Source: Lentisalinibacter sp964427415
GTDB taxonomy: Bacteria > Pseudomonadota > Gammaproteobacteria > Steroidobacterales > Woeseiaceae
Direction: 5' to 3'
DNA length: 64,000 nucleotides
Assembly: GCA_964427415.1 (NCBI GenBank)
Contig: CAYRUH010000007.1
Location: forward strand, 1-64,000
The number at the start of each line of letters is the position of its first letter. Within the stretch, counting starts at the first letter, position 1. The position numbers and the translations under genes are program-made. The notes beneath the pieces were generated by a model. It was given only the letters and a program-made list of their open reading frames with translations. It ran no database searches and had not been told where the DNA came from. This document shows, piece after piece, positions 35,271 to 43,363 of the stretch.

Positions 35271-36685
35271 AGCGCGAGCGGTGCCGGATTCTCGTCTCCC
35301 TCGAACCAGCTGAGTCGTCCCGCGAGGGCGGCCACTTCGCCCACGAAGAGAATCGCGGGCGGCTGCACTGCATAGCGCTCCGCCAGCATCGACAGTTCGG
35401 CCAGCGTCCCGCCCAGGACCCGCTGGCCCGGCAGGCTGCCGTTCTCCACCAGCGCCACCGGCGTGGTGGGTGCGCGACCGTGTTCGAGCAGCCGTGAGCG
35501 GATCGCACCGAGGCGCCCTACGCCCATATAAAAGGCCAGCGTCTGCCGGTCCCGAGCCAGGGATGCCCAGTCCAGCCGGTCTATGGAATCCTTGCCGTGG
35601 GCGGTAATCATGACCACCGCCTGGGCATGCGCCCGGTGGGTCAGCGGGATGCCCGCGTAGGCGCCGCAGGCCGCTGCCGCCGTGATGCCGGGCACCACTT
35701 CGAAGGGCAGTCCCGCCTCGGAGAGCGCCTCGGCTTCCTCGCCGCCCCGCCCGAAGATGAACGGGTCGCCGCCCTTCAGCCGGCAGACCTTCCTGCCCTC
35801 TCTCACCAGGCGCACCAGCAGCGCCGAGATCTCCTCCTGGGGCATGCAATGTCCGCCGGGCGTCTTGCCCACCGCTATGCGCTCGGCATCCCGCCGGGTG
35901 AGCTCCAGCACCTGCGGCGAGACGAGCCGGTCGTAGAGGACGACGTCGGCTTCCTGGGCGACCTGGAGTGCGCGCAGCGTCAGCAGTCCGGGGTCGCCGG
36001 GGCCGGCGCCCACAAGCCAGCCGATGCCGGTGTCGCGCCGGTCGCGGCCGCCGGCTGCCGAGGAGAGTGTACGAGCGATGATGCGATCCGCTTCCGCCCC
36101 GCGTCCCGCCAGTGCGGCGTCGGATGCCGGTCCCGAGAAGACGCGCTCCCAGAATAGCCGTCTCGCTGCGCCGTCGCGGAGACGCTCGGCGACCCGTGAT
36201 CGCCAGCGCCCCGCCAGCTCGGCCAGCTTGCCGATACGTGCCGGCAGCAATGCCTCGAGCTTCTCGCGCAGGCGCCGCACGAGAACGGGGGCGGTGCCCC
36301 CCGAGGAGATCGCCACCATGACCGGCGAACGGTCGACGATGGCGGGCATGATGAAGCGGCAGGCCTGCGGGTCGTCCACCACGTTGCAGAGCATGCCGCG
36401 GCCGTCGGCGAGTTCCGCCACCCATCGATTCAGCGCTCGATCGGAAGTGGCAGCGATCACCAGCCGCTGGCCGTCGAGATGTGCCGGCTCGAATTCGCCG
36501 TCGATGTGCATGAGCGCGCCCTGTCGGCGCGCGCTGTCCAGTTCGTCCATAAGTGTCGGCGCCACGACCGTCACCCGCGCGCCCGCAGCCGTCAGCAGCC
36601 GGAACTTGCGGCCGGCGGTCTCGCCCCCGCCGACGATCAGGCAGGGTATGTCGTGCAGTCTCACGAATACGGGCAGGAAATCCAT
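35261..36685 (-). CDS. cysG: Siroheme synthase (trifunctional CysG)
   Basis: 474 residues with both CysG modules. N-terminal precorrin-2 dehydrogenase/ferrochelatase (res ~1-150): 'FVRLHDIPCLIVGGGETAGR' and 'LCNVVDDPQACRFIMPAIVD'. C-terminal uroporphyrinogen-III methyltransferase (~res 215-460): 'GIGWLVGAGPGDPGLLTLRA', 'DVVLYDRLVSPQVL', 'RLKGGDPFIFGRGGEEAEAL' and 'VVPGITAAAACGAYAGIPLT'. It makes siroheme, the cofactor of the sulfite reductase encoded by cysI nearby. Divergent from cysB with a ~200-bp intergenic region, a sensible place for CysB control. The ribosome site is weak. Confidence 0.95.
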   Translation of the reverse strand: MDFLPVFVRLHDIPCLIVGGGETAGRKFRLLTAAGARVTVVAPTLMDELDSARRQGALMHIDGEFEPAHLDGQRLVIAATSDRALNRWVAELADGRGMLCNVVDDPQACRFIMPAIVDRSPVMVAISSGGTAPVLVRRLREKLEALLPARIGKLAELAGRWRSRVAERLRDGAARRLFWERVFSGPASDAALAGRGAEADRIIARTLSSAAGGRDRRDTGIGWLVGAGPGDPGLLTLRALQVAQEADVVLYDRLVSPQVLELTRRDAERIAVGKTPGGHCMPQEEISALLVRLVREGRKVCRLKGGDPFIFGRGGEEAEALSEAGLPFEVVPGITAAAACGAYAGIPLTHRAHAQAVVMITAHGKDSIDRLDWASLARDRQTLAFYMGVGRLGAIRSRLLEHGRAPTTPVALVENGSLPGQRVLGGTLAELSMLAERYAVQPPAILFVGEVAALAGRLSWFEGDENPAPLALSA

Positions 36686-36854
36686 GCGTGTCTCGTCCGT
36701 CGCTGGTCGGTCTTGACAAGGTCGGACTATAGCGGCCCGGAGCCCGCGTCAGAAATAATGAAAGGGTCTGGAAACATGCCGAGCCGTTATAACGCGGCAG
36801 GCGCCGAGTCCGTATGATTCAGCGGCAGGGACACGCTGATACGCGCGCAGACGA

Positions 36855-36884
36855 CAGAGGGCAACAGAGGGCAACAGAGGGCAA
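36855..36884 (+). repeat. Triplicated 10-bp unit carrying the cysB ribosome binding site
   Basis: Three perfect head-to-tail copies of CAGAGGGCAA immediately before the cysB start codon at 36888. Each contains GAGGG; the last copy is the functional Shine-Dalgarno at six-base spacing. The array could gain or lose copies by slippage and so alter leader structure or translation. Confidence 0.9.
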
Positions 36885-36887
36885 TAC

Positions 36888-37892
36888 ATGACACTGCGAC
36901 AGCTGCGCTATCTGCTGGCCATTGTCGACAACGGCCTGAACATCACGGCGGCCTCGGAGAAGCTCTACACCTCGCAACCGGGCGTAAGCAAGCAGATCCG
37001 GCTGCTGGAAGAGGAGCTCGACCTCAGGTTGTTCGAGCGCAAGGGGCGGAGTCTCGCGAGCGTGACACCGGCCGGCGAGGAGGTCGTCGCGCGGGCGCGC
37101 ACCGTGCTCCGGGAGATCGAGAATATCCGCACGCTGGCGCTGAATACCCGCCATGAAACGCACGGCACGCTGGCGATCGGCACCACCCACACCCAGGCGC
37201 GCTATGTGCTCCCGGAGGTGATCGCGCGCTTCCGCGAACATTATCCGAATGTCGCGCTCGAACTCCATCAGGGCACGTCCGAACAAATCGCCGACATGGT
37301 GGAGGCACACCAGATCGACTTCGCCATCGCGACCGGCGGCCAGGAGCTGTTCGCCGACCTGGTGATGCTGCCCTGCTATCGCTGGGACCGCACGATTCTG
37401 GTTCCCCGCAATCACGAACTCGCCCGGCTCGACAGACCGCTGACCATCGAAACCCTGTCCCGTCACCCGCTGGTGACCTATGTGTTCAGCTTCAGCGGCG
37501 AGTCGTCCCTGAAGAAAGCGTTCGCCGCCGAAGGGCTCACGCCCGACGTCGTCTTCACCGCGCGCGACGCCGACGTCATCAAGACCTACGTGCGGATGGG
37601 CATGGGCGTGGGCATTGTCGCGAGCATGGCGCACGACTGCGGCGACGACATGGTCGCGATCGATGCCGAGGGCCTGTTCCCCCGCTCCACCACCTGGATC
37701 GGCTTCCGTCGTGACACCGTGCTGCGCCGCTACATGAGCCATTTCATGGAACTGTTCGCACCGCATCTGACCGAGACGCTGGTGACGCGCTGCCTGGCAG
37801 CCGCGGACCAGTCCGAGGTGGATGCGATCTTGCGCGAGATCGAGCTGCCGCTGCGCGGCGGCTGTGCCGAGGCGCGCGGAGAGCCGGGCTGA
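36888..37892 (+). CDS. cysB: CysB-type LysR regulator of sulfur assimilation
   Basis: 334 residues. N-terminal winged HTH with the CysB/Cbl-type start 'MTLRQLRYLLAIVDNGLNIT' and 'SEKLYTSQPGVSKQIRLLEE'. Substrate-binding domain ~res 93-300 includes 'TLAIGTTHTQARYVLPEVIA', the sulfate/acetylserine-binding TTHTQARY motif that separates CysB and Cbl from other LysR proteins. It activates cys genes when sulfur is limiting. Divergent from cysG and running toward the convergent cysH-cysI-cysJ genes, its likely targets. Cbl is the alternative, but a lone copy next to the cys genes argues for CysB. Confidence 0.93.
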   Translation: MTLRQLRYLLAIVDNGLNITAASEKLYTSQPGVSKQIRLLEEELDLRLFERKGRSLASVTPAGEEVVARARTVLREIENIRTLALNTRHETHGTLAIGTTHTQARYVLPEVIARFREHYPNVALELHQGTSEQIADMVEAHQIDFAIATGGQELFADLVMLPCYRWDRTILVPRNHELARLDRPLTIETLSRHPLVTYVFSFSGESSLKKAFAAEGLTPDVVFTARDADVIKTYVRMGMGVGIVASMAHDCGDDMVAIDAEGLFPRSTTWIGFRRDTVLRRYMSHFMELFAPHLTETLVTRCLAAADQSEVDAILREIELPLRGGCAEARGEPG

Positions 37893-37893
37893 C

Positions 37894-38625
37894 TCAGCCG
37901 GTCTTGCCGAAGTCCATCTCGTGCAGGCCGCATTCGCGCTTCAGGCCGAAGAAGCGCGTGGCGGCGGCGTCCTGCACTTCGTGCAGGGGCTTGGTCGTGT
38001 GGACGTCGCCGATGGAGACGTAGCCCTGCTCCCACAGCGGATGATAGGGCAGCCGGTGGCGGGTGAGGTAGCGATGCACGTCCCGGTCGGTCCAGTCGAC
38101 GATGGGATGCAGCTTCCAGCGCTCGCCGTCGCCGGCGACCACCGGCAGACTGCCGCGGGAGTCCGACTGCTGGCGCCTCAGGCCCGCCATCCAGGTGCCG
38201 ACACCGAGTTCCGCGAGTGCCCGCTCCATCGGTTCCACCTTGTTGTCCCGGTTGTAATCATCGATCCCGCTCGCACCCCGTTCCCAGCGCCGGCCGTAGC
38301 GCGCCTCCTGCCAGGCGGCACTCAGCGCCGGACGATAGACGTGGAGATTCAGGGCGAGGCGCTCGCCCAGTTGATCCACGAAGCGATAAGTCTCCGGGAA
38401 CAGATAGCCGGTATCGATGAGTATGACGGGGATGTCGGGCTGGATGCGGGTGGCCAGATGCAGGCTGACCGCCGCCTGAGCGCCGAAGCTGGAGCTCAGC
38501 ACATGACTGCCGGGCAGATACTCCAGCGCCCACGCGATACGCTCCCCGGCAGTCAGCGGCGCGAGCCGAGCGCTCGCTGCCTTGACGGCGCGGCGGCGGC
38601 TGTCGTTCTCGCCCAGCGCCCTCAT
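37894..38625 (-). CDS. cysH: Phosphoadenylyl-sulfate (PAPS) reductase
   Basis: 243 residues. ATG 38625 overlaps the cysI stop (ATGA). PAPS-reductase fold: 'HVLSSSFGAQAAVSLHL' (PP-loop), 'PVILIDTGYLFPETYRFVDQ', 'WMAGLRRQQSDSRGSLPVV' and the C-terminal catalytic motif 'KRECGLHE' near residue 230. The CC...CxxC cysteines that bind a 4Fe-4S cluster in APS reductases are absent, so PAPS is the likely substrate with thioredoxin as reductant. Last gene of the cysJIH operon; produces sulfite for CysIJ. Confidence 0.95.
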   Translation of the reverse strand: MRALGENDSRRRAVKAASARLAPLTAGERIAWALEYLPGSHVLSSSFGAQAAVSLHLATRIQPDIPVILIDTGYLFPETYRFVDQLGERLALNLHVYRPALSAAWQEARYGRRWERGASGIDDYNRDNKVEPMERALAELGVGTWMAGLRRQQSDSRGSLPVVAGDGERWKLHPIVDWTDRDVHRYLTRHRLPYHPLWEQGYVSIGDVHTTKPLHEVQDAAATRFFGLKRECGLHEMDFGKTG

Positions 38626-40343
38626 GCCACCTGGTCCTCGTCGGCGCGGAAGTCGGGCCCCGAAATGACCGCCCGAATCACGCCGGCTCGCACCAGGAAA
38701 TCCCCGAAGTGCTCGTCGCCGCCACGTTCCGCCGCATAGCGGCCGAACAGCCCGTCCAGCTCCGCCAGTATGGTCTCTTCGTCGATGTTCTCCCGGTGGA
38801 GCCGGTTCAGCCGGTCGCCGCTGAAGCCGGCGCCCAGATAGAGGTTGTAGCGCCCCGGTGCCTTGCCCACGAGGCCGATCTCCGCAAGATAAGGCCGTGC
38901 GCAACCGTTCGGGCAGCCGGTCATGCGGATCACGATCGGCTCATCGCCGAGGCCGTGCGCCGCCATCCGTTCCTCGAGCCGACCGAGCAGGTCGGGCAGA
39001 TAGCGCTCGCTCTCGGCCATGGCGAGTCCGCAGGTGGGCAACCCGACACAGGCCAGGCTGTGGCTGCGCAGCGCCGAGGGTGCGCCGGCACCGTCGACGC
39101 CGTTGCGCCGCAGGATCTCCGACACCCGGTCCCGGCCGCCGTCGTCCAGCCCGCTCAGGGTCACGTTCTGGTTCGGCGTCAGGATGAAACGGCCCCGATC
39201 GAGCGCCGCCAGCTCCCGCAACGCCGTCATCAGCGACACGGACTCCCGGTCCGCAATGCGTCCGTTCTCGATGAACAGCGTGCGGTGCCACAGTCCGTCG
39301 TCGCCCCGTATCCAGCCGTAGCGGTCGCCGGTGGTCGTGAAGCGGAACGGCCGCGCCGGCGCCAGCGTGAGACCGGCCCGGCGTTCCGACTCGCCGCGGA
39401 ACCAGTCGACGCCCCGGTCCTCGATGGTGTATTTCAGCCGTGCATGCCTGCGGTTGGTGCGGTCGCCGAAATCCCGCTGGGTGGTGACCACCGCCTCGGA
39501 CACCGCGATCACCTGCTCCGGCGTGCAGTAGCCGATGACGTCGCCGAGCCGCGGCCAGGTGTCCGGCTCGCCGTGGCTTGCGCCCATGCCGCCGCCGACG
39601 ACCACGTTGAACCCCGCCAGCTCGCCGTCTTCCTCGATGGCGATGAAGCCGAGGTCCTGGGAATACACGTCGATGTCGTTTTCCGGCGGCACGACGAAGC
39701 CCATCTTGAACTTCCGCGGCAGATAGGTGGCGCCGTAGATCGGCTCCTGCTCGTCCCGGTCCGATTCGTGCCGATCGGATTCGAGCTTCTCGCCGTCCAG
39801 CCAGATCTCGTGATAGGCGCGGGTGGCCGGCGTCAGGTGGGCGCTGACCGTGTCGGCGAGCTCCGCCACCCGCGCATGCAGCGCCGAGCGCCAGGGATTC
39901 ACGCCCGCCATCACGTTTCGATTGACGTCGCCGCAGGCGGCCAGCGTATCCAGCAGGCAGGCGTTGATGCCGCGGATGGTCTCGCGCAGCCGGGTCTTGA
40001 TGACGCCGTGGAACTGGAACGCCTGCCGCGTCGTCAGCCGGAGTGTGCCATTGGCGTGGCTGCGCGCGAACTCGTCCATGGCCAGCCACTGGGCAGGGGT
40101 GCAGACGCCGCCGGGTACCCGGGCGCGGATCATGAACGAGTACGCGGGCTCCAGCCGCTGGCGGCGGCGCTCGCTGCGCAGGTCCCGGTCGTCCTGCTGG
40201 TAGATGCCATGAAATTTGGAGAGCTGGGTGTCGTCCTCGGCGAGCGCGCCGGTCAGCCGGTCCTCGAGACTCTGCTCGAGGGTACCCCGCAGGTGCCGGC
40301 TATCGGCCTTGATCCTCTCCACCGGGCTCGGTGTGCTGCTCAT
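38622..40343 (-). CDS. cysI: Sulfite reductase hemoprotein beta-subunit
   Basis: 573 residues. ATG 40343 chosen over an in-frame GTG six codons upstream because GGAGA precedes it. Two nitrite/sulfite reductase repeats: 'GTLRLTTRQAFQFHGV' in the first, and the 4Fe-4S-siroheme cysteines around residues 430-480 in 'CVGLPTCGLAMAESERYLP' and 'TGCPNGCARPY'. Six-electron reduction of sulfite to sulfide with the CysJ flavoprotein; siroheme comes from the cysG product upstream. A 17-bp gap separates it from cysJ. Confidence 0.96.
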   Translation of the reverse strand: MSSTPSPVERIKADSRHLRGTLEQSLEDRLTGALAEDDTQLSKFHGIYQQDDRDLRSERRRQRLEPAYSFMIRARVPGGVCTPAQWLAMDEFARSHANGTLRLTTRQAFQFHGVIKTRLRETIRGINACLLDTLAACGDVNRNVMAGVNPWRSALHARVAELADTVSAHLTPATRAYHEIWLDGEKLESDRHESDRDEQEPIYGATYLPRKFKMGFVVPPENDIDVYSQDLGFIAIEEDGELAGFNVVVGGGMGASHGEPDTWPRLGDVIGYCTPEQVIAVSEAVVTTQRDFGDRTNRRHARLKYTIEDRGVDWFRGESERRAGLTLAPARPFRFTTTGDRYGWIRGDDGLWHRTLFIENGRIADRESVSLMTALRELAALDRGRFILTPNQNVTLSGLDDGGRDRVSEILRRNGVDGAGAPSALRSHSLACVGLPTCGLAMAESERYLPDLLGRLEERMAAHGLGDEPIVIRMTGCPNGCARPYLAEIGLVGKAPGRYNLYLGAGFSGDRLNRLHRENIDEETILAELDGLFGRYAAERGGDEHFGDFLVRAGVIRAVISGPDFRADEDQVA

Positions 40344-40360
40344 CTCGTCTCCTCGGGACA

Positions 40361-42154
40361 CTAGTACACATCACGCTGATAACGGCCGGCGCGGCGCAGT
40401 TCCTTCAGGTACTGCCCTGCCTGTTCCGGCGTGCGCCCGCCGGCCTCCTCGATCACGCCGGCCAGCGCCTGATGGACGTCCGGCGCCATACGGGAGGCGT
40501 CACCGCAAATGTAGACGCAGGCGCCCTCCTCCAGCCATGCGTAGACGTCCTTCGCCTGCTCGCGCAGCCGCTGCTGGACGTAGACCTTCTCGGCCTGGTC
40601 GCGCGAGAAAGCGACGTCCATGCGGTCCAGCACGCCGCGCTTGCGAAAGCGCGCCCACTCGATCTGGTACAGGAAATCGCTGGCGAACTGACGGTCGCCG
40701 AAGAACAGCCAGTTGCGCCCGTCGGCGCCGATCGCCTCGCGGTGCTCCAGAAACGCCCGGAACGGCGCCACACCGGTACCGGGGCCGATCATGATGACCG
40801 GCGCGGACGGGTCCGCGGGCAGACGGAAACGGGGATTCGGCTCAATGCGCGCCTCCAGCGTCGCGCCGATCTCCAGGGCGGACAGCGCGGTGGATGCGGA
40901 GCCGAAGTGACGCCTGCCCCAGGCGTCGTACTCGACGGCCGCCACGGTCAGGTGCAGTTCGTCCGGGTTGGCCAGCGGGCTGGACGCGATCGAATAGAGC
41001 CGCGGTTTGAAGCCCCGCAGGCAGGCCACGAACTCGTCCGCCGACAGCTCCGCGGGATGATCGTGCAGCACATCGATCACCTGACGTTCGGCGAGGTAGG
41101 CGGCGAGTTCCTGTCGGCGCCCGTCCGCCAGCAGTTCGGCGAGTGCGCCCGAGCCGCTGGCCGCGGCGTAACGCTCCAGGAAGCCGGCGCTCGCCTTCGT
41201 GATCTCGAAATCGGCGGTGAGCGCCTCGGCAAGCGCGCGGCCGCCGGCGAGGAGGCTCCCGCCGTCGAGCCCGAGGGTCTCCAGCAGTGCATCCACCACG
41301 GCCACCGGATTGCGCGTGACCAGTGCCACCGAGTCGCCCGGCTCGTAGGCGAGACCTTCGACGGCGAACTCGACATGGTGCACCCGCTTGCCCGAATCGC
41401 GGCCGGTGATGCGCTGGTTAGCGACCACCTCGGCCATGACCGGGCCATGCGCCGCCGCCGTCGGCGGCGCCGAGGGCACCGCGTGCAGGTGCGCAGCCGG
41501 CGCCGCCTCACCCAGCCGGTCCCGGGCCGCATCGAGAACCGCATCGCGCCACCGCGCCGCCGGGTCCTCGTAGTCCACGTCGCAGTCCACCCGCTCGCCG
41601 TAGCGGCTGGCGCCGAGCGCCGCCAGCCGTTCGTCGAAGTCCCGTCCGGTGCGGCAGAAATCCGCGTAACTGGAATCGCCGAGAGCGAGCACGCTGTAAT
41701 GCAGCGATCCGAGCTGCGGCGCTTTCGGGCCGGAGAGATACTCGTGCAGCATCTCCGCGTCATCCGGCGGATCGCCTTCGCCGTGGGTGCTGACCACCAC
41801 CGCCAGCAGCGTCTCGCGCCGCAGTTCCGCCGGCCGGTACTCCGCCATGCTGACCAGCCGGGAGGCCAGGCCGCGGCTGGCTGCTTTCGCCTGCATCGCC
41901 TCGGCGATGCGCCGTCCGTTCCCGGTCTGCGAGCCGTAGAGTATGGTCAGCCGTTCCCGGGTCTCGGAGCCGGCCTGCGCTGACGGCGCGGAGCCGGTCG
42001 TGGCCTCGCCGCTGCCGGCAGCGGCAAGACCGGCGAGAAAGCCGCTCGCCCAGGTCAGCTGCGCCTCCGACAAGCCGGCTACCGCGGCCTGCAGCCGTTC
42101 GCGGCGCTCATCCGTCAGTGGGGGCTGTACCCGATCTGCTGCCGCTCCGCTCAT
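40361..42154 (-). CDS. cysJ: Sulfite reductase flavoprotein alpha-subunit
   Basis: 597 residues. Flavodoxin domain ~res 65-210 with 'LTILYGSQTGNGRRIAEAMQ' and 'VVVSTHGEGDPPDDAEML'; FAD-binding domain ~230-450 with 'LYSIASSPLANPDELHLTV' ('RLYSIASS' flavin motif); NADPH domain to the C-terminus with 'VIMIGPGTGVAPFRAFLEHR' and ending 'RRAGRYQRDVY'. Transfers electrons from NADPH through FAD and FMN to CysI. First gene of cysJIH; the 218-bp region upstream, shared with the divergent DksA-like gene, contains AT-rich segments (around 42240-42270) where CysB could bind. Confidence 0.96.
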   Translation of the reverse strand: MSGAAADRVQPPLTDERRERLQAAVAGLSEAQLTWASGFLAGLAAAGSGEATTGSAPSAQAGSETRERLTILYGSQTGNGRRIAEAMQAKAASRGLASRLVSMAEYRPAELRRETLLAVVVSTHGEGDPPDDAEMLHEYLSGPKAPQLGSLHYSVLALGDSSYADFCRTGRDFDERLAALGASRYGERVDCDVDYEDPAARWRDAVLDAARDRLGEAAPAAHLHAVPSAPPTAAAHGPVMAEVVANQRITGRDSGKRVHHVEFAVEGLAYEPGDSVALVTRNPVAVVDALLETLGLDGGSLLAGGRALAEALTADFEITKASAGFLERYAAASGSGALAELLADGRRQELAAYLAERQVIDVLHDHPAELSADEFVACLRGFKPRLYSIASSPLANPDELHLTVAAVEYDAWGRRHFGSASTALSALEIGATLEARIEPNPRFRLPADPSAPVIMIGPGTGVAPFRAFLEHREAIGADGRNWLFFGDRQFASDFLYQIEWARFRKRGVLDRMDVAFSRDQAEKVYVQQRLREQAKDVYAWLEEGACVYICGDASRMAPDVHQALAGVIEEAGGRTPEQAGQYLKELRRAGRYQRDVY

Positions 42155-42372
42155 AGACTCCCGCCCTGTCCCTGCACCGGTTACCGCGGACCGCCATGGT
42201 CCGGCGAGACTGCACGATAAGGATTCTCCGCGAGACGGGGAACGTATTTGTTGTTATCGCGTTATATCGCCCGGCGCATATGGGGGACTCGCACCTGATC
42301 AGAAACCGCACGCCTGCGGCCACGTTATACTGCGCCTGCCGCCACCGCTTTCGGTTGACTCAGGAGGCTCCA

Positions 42373-42732
42373 TTGGTCAGCGATGCAGCGCAGCACTATC
42401 GGCACCGTTTGCTTGAATTGCGCAAGGCGATCGAGTCGATGGAGGATTCCCGGCGCAGCAGCAGTGCCACCGTGGAGCTCGACCAGACCCGCACGGGACG
42501 ACTGTCGCGCATGGATGCCCTGCAGCTGCAGGCCATGGCCAAGGCGGGGCAAGCGCGGTCGCAACTGGAGCTTGCCCGCATAGAAGCGGCACTGACGAGA
42601 ATCGATCAGGGATTATTCGGTGACTGTCTGGAATGCGACGAACCGATCGCAGCGGCACGCCTCGATGCGAACCCCGTCGTCACCCTTTGCATCGATTGTG
42701 CATCACGGCGGGAATCCCGCTCCTCCCGGTGA
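42373..42732 (+). CDS. DksA/TraR-family zinc-finger protein
   Basis: 119 residues from a TTG at 42373, chosen because AGGAGG is five bases upstream; longer readings lack a site and family similarity. N-terminal coiled coil ('HYRHRLLELRKAIESMEDSR', 'ARSQLELARIEAALTRI'), then a C4 zinc finger with C85/C88 and C106/C109 in 'GDCLECDEP' and 'TLCIDCASR'. Shorter than DksA (~150) and lacking a clear D-x-x-D-A coiled-coil tip, so it may be a DksA-like paralog or a TraR/YocK-type protein. Members modulate RNA polymerase with ppGpp. Divergent from cysJ. Confidence 0.85.
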   Translation: MVSDAAQHYRHRLLELRKAIESMEDSRRSSSATVELDQTRTGRLSRMDALQLQAMAKAGQARSQLELARIEAALTRIDQGLFGDCLECDEPIAAARLDANPVVTLCIDCASRRESRSSR

Positions 42733-42934
42733 GCCAGGCAAGCGGAATTATTGCTCATGCGCGGAAAATTCGTCGCCTTTCTGTTACGGGCGGGTTACGG
42801 TCCGCAGGCGAACGGCAGGAGAAAACTCTAAAAAGCAGCAGGTTGCCGCCTCCCCCGGGATACGCCCATTTTCCGAGCGGCGGAACTGAACTATTCTCGG
42901 CGCGAAGTACCGGCGTAATAGCGGCGTAATAACA

Positions 42935-43144
42935 ATGAAGAATCAGAACCCAGAGCGCAGAGACGAAGCCGGATCAATCGAGTCCCCTGGCGCGATGTCC
43001 TCCGCCGTCGATCTCGTGGACCAGATCCAGCGCAAGGCTTTCCGGGAACGATTCAACCGGGCGCCCGCCCAGGCTTATCCGTCCCTCGACACGGTACGAA
43101 AGGCCTTTTTCCAGTCGCACCAGGCCGACTCTTTGCCGGGGTGA
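42935..43144 (+). CDS. Small hypothetical protein
   Basis: 69-residue open frame starting 'MKNQNPERRDEAGS' and containing 'VDLVDQIQRKAFRERFNRAP', a plausible amphipathic helix. No signal peptide, membrane segment or recognised family. There is no strong ribosome site, only an AT-rich 'GTAATAACA' before the ATG. It is the only protein-like frame in the 630 bp between the DksA-like gene and the GSA-type gene; the rest of that interval (42733-42934 and 43145-43363) shows no gene. Confidence 0.4.
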   Translation: MKNQNPERRDEAGSIESPGAMSSAVDLVDQIQRKAFRERFNRAPAQAYPSLDTVRKAFFQSHQADSLPG

Positions 43145-43363
43145 TCGGGCAGCCGTTCGCGTAATCCCGGCGTAACCGCCGCCGTCTGTCCTGCCGGCTT
43201 CGCCAGACGGAGGCCGCGCTGCCACCTCGCCCCGGCCTCATGCCGGCGTACCCGGGACCGGGGCTGCCGCGGCGAACTGGAGGCGAAGGTCTCATGCCGT
43301 TATCTCGCTGTAACAGTCGCGTGATTAGCTTCGGCCCCGGAATAATTCCCGACGAGGCCCGCA

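Noticed and set aside
36786..36793. GTTATAAC upstream of cysB as another Zur site
   Set aside because: Only the eight-base core matches; flanks are GC-rich (GCCG..GCGG), unlike the AATG flank at 15653-15673, and cysB is not a zinc gene.
38709..40364. Long plus-strand open frames opposite cysI and cysJ (38709-40364 and 40331-41983)
   Set aside because: Both are antisense to strongly recognisable cys genes and show no domain or start signal; typical third-position GC effect.
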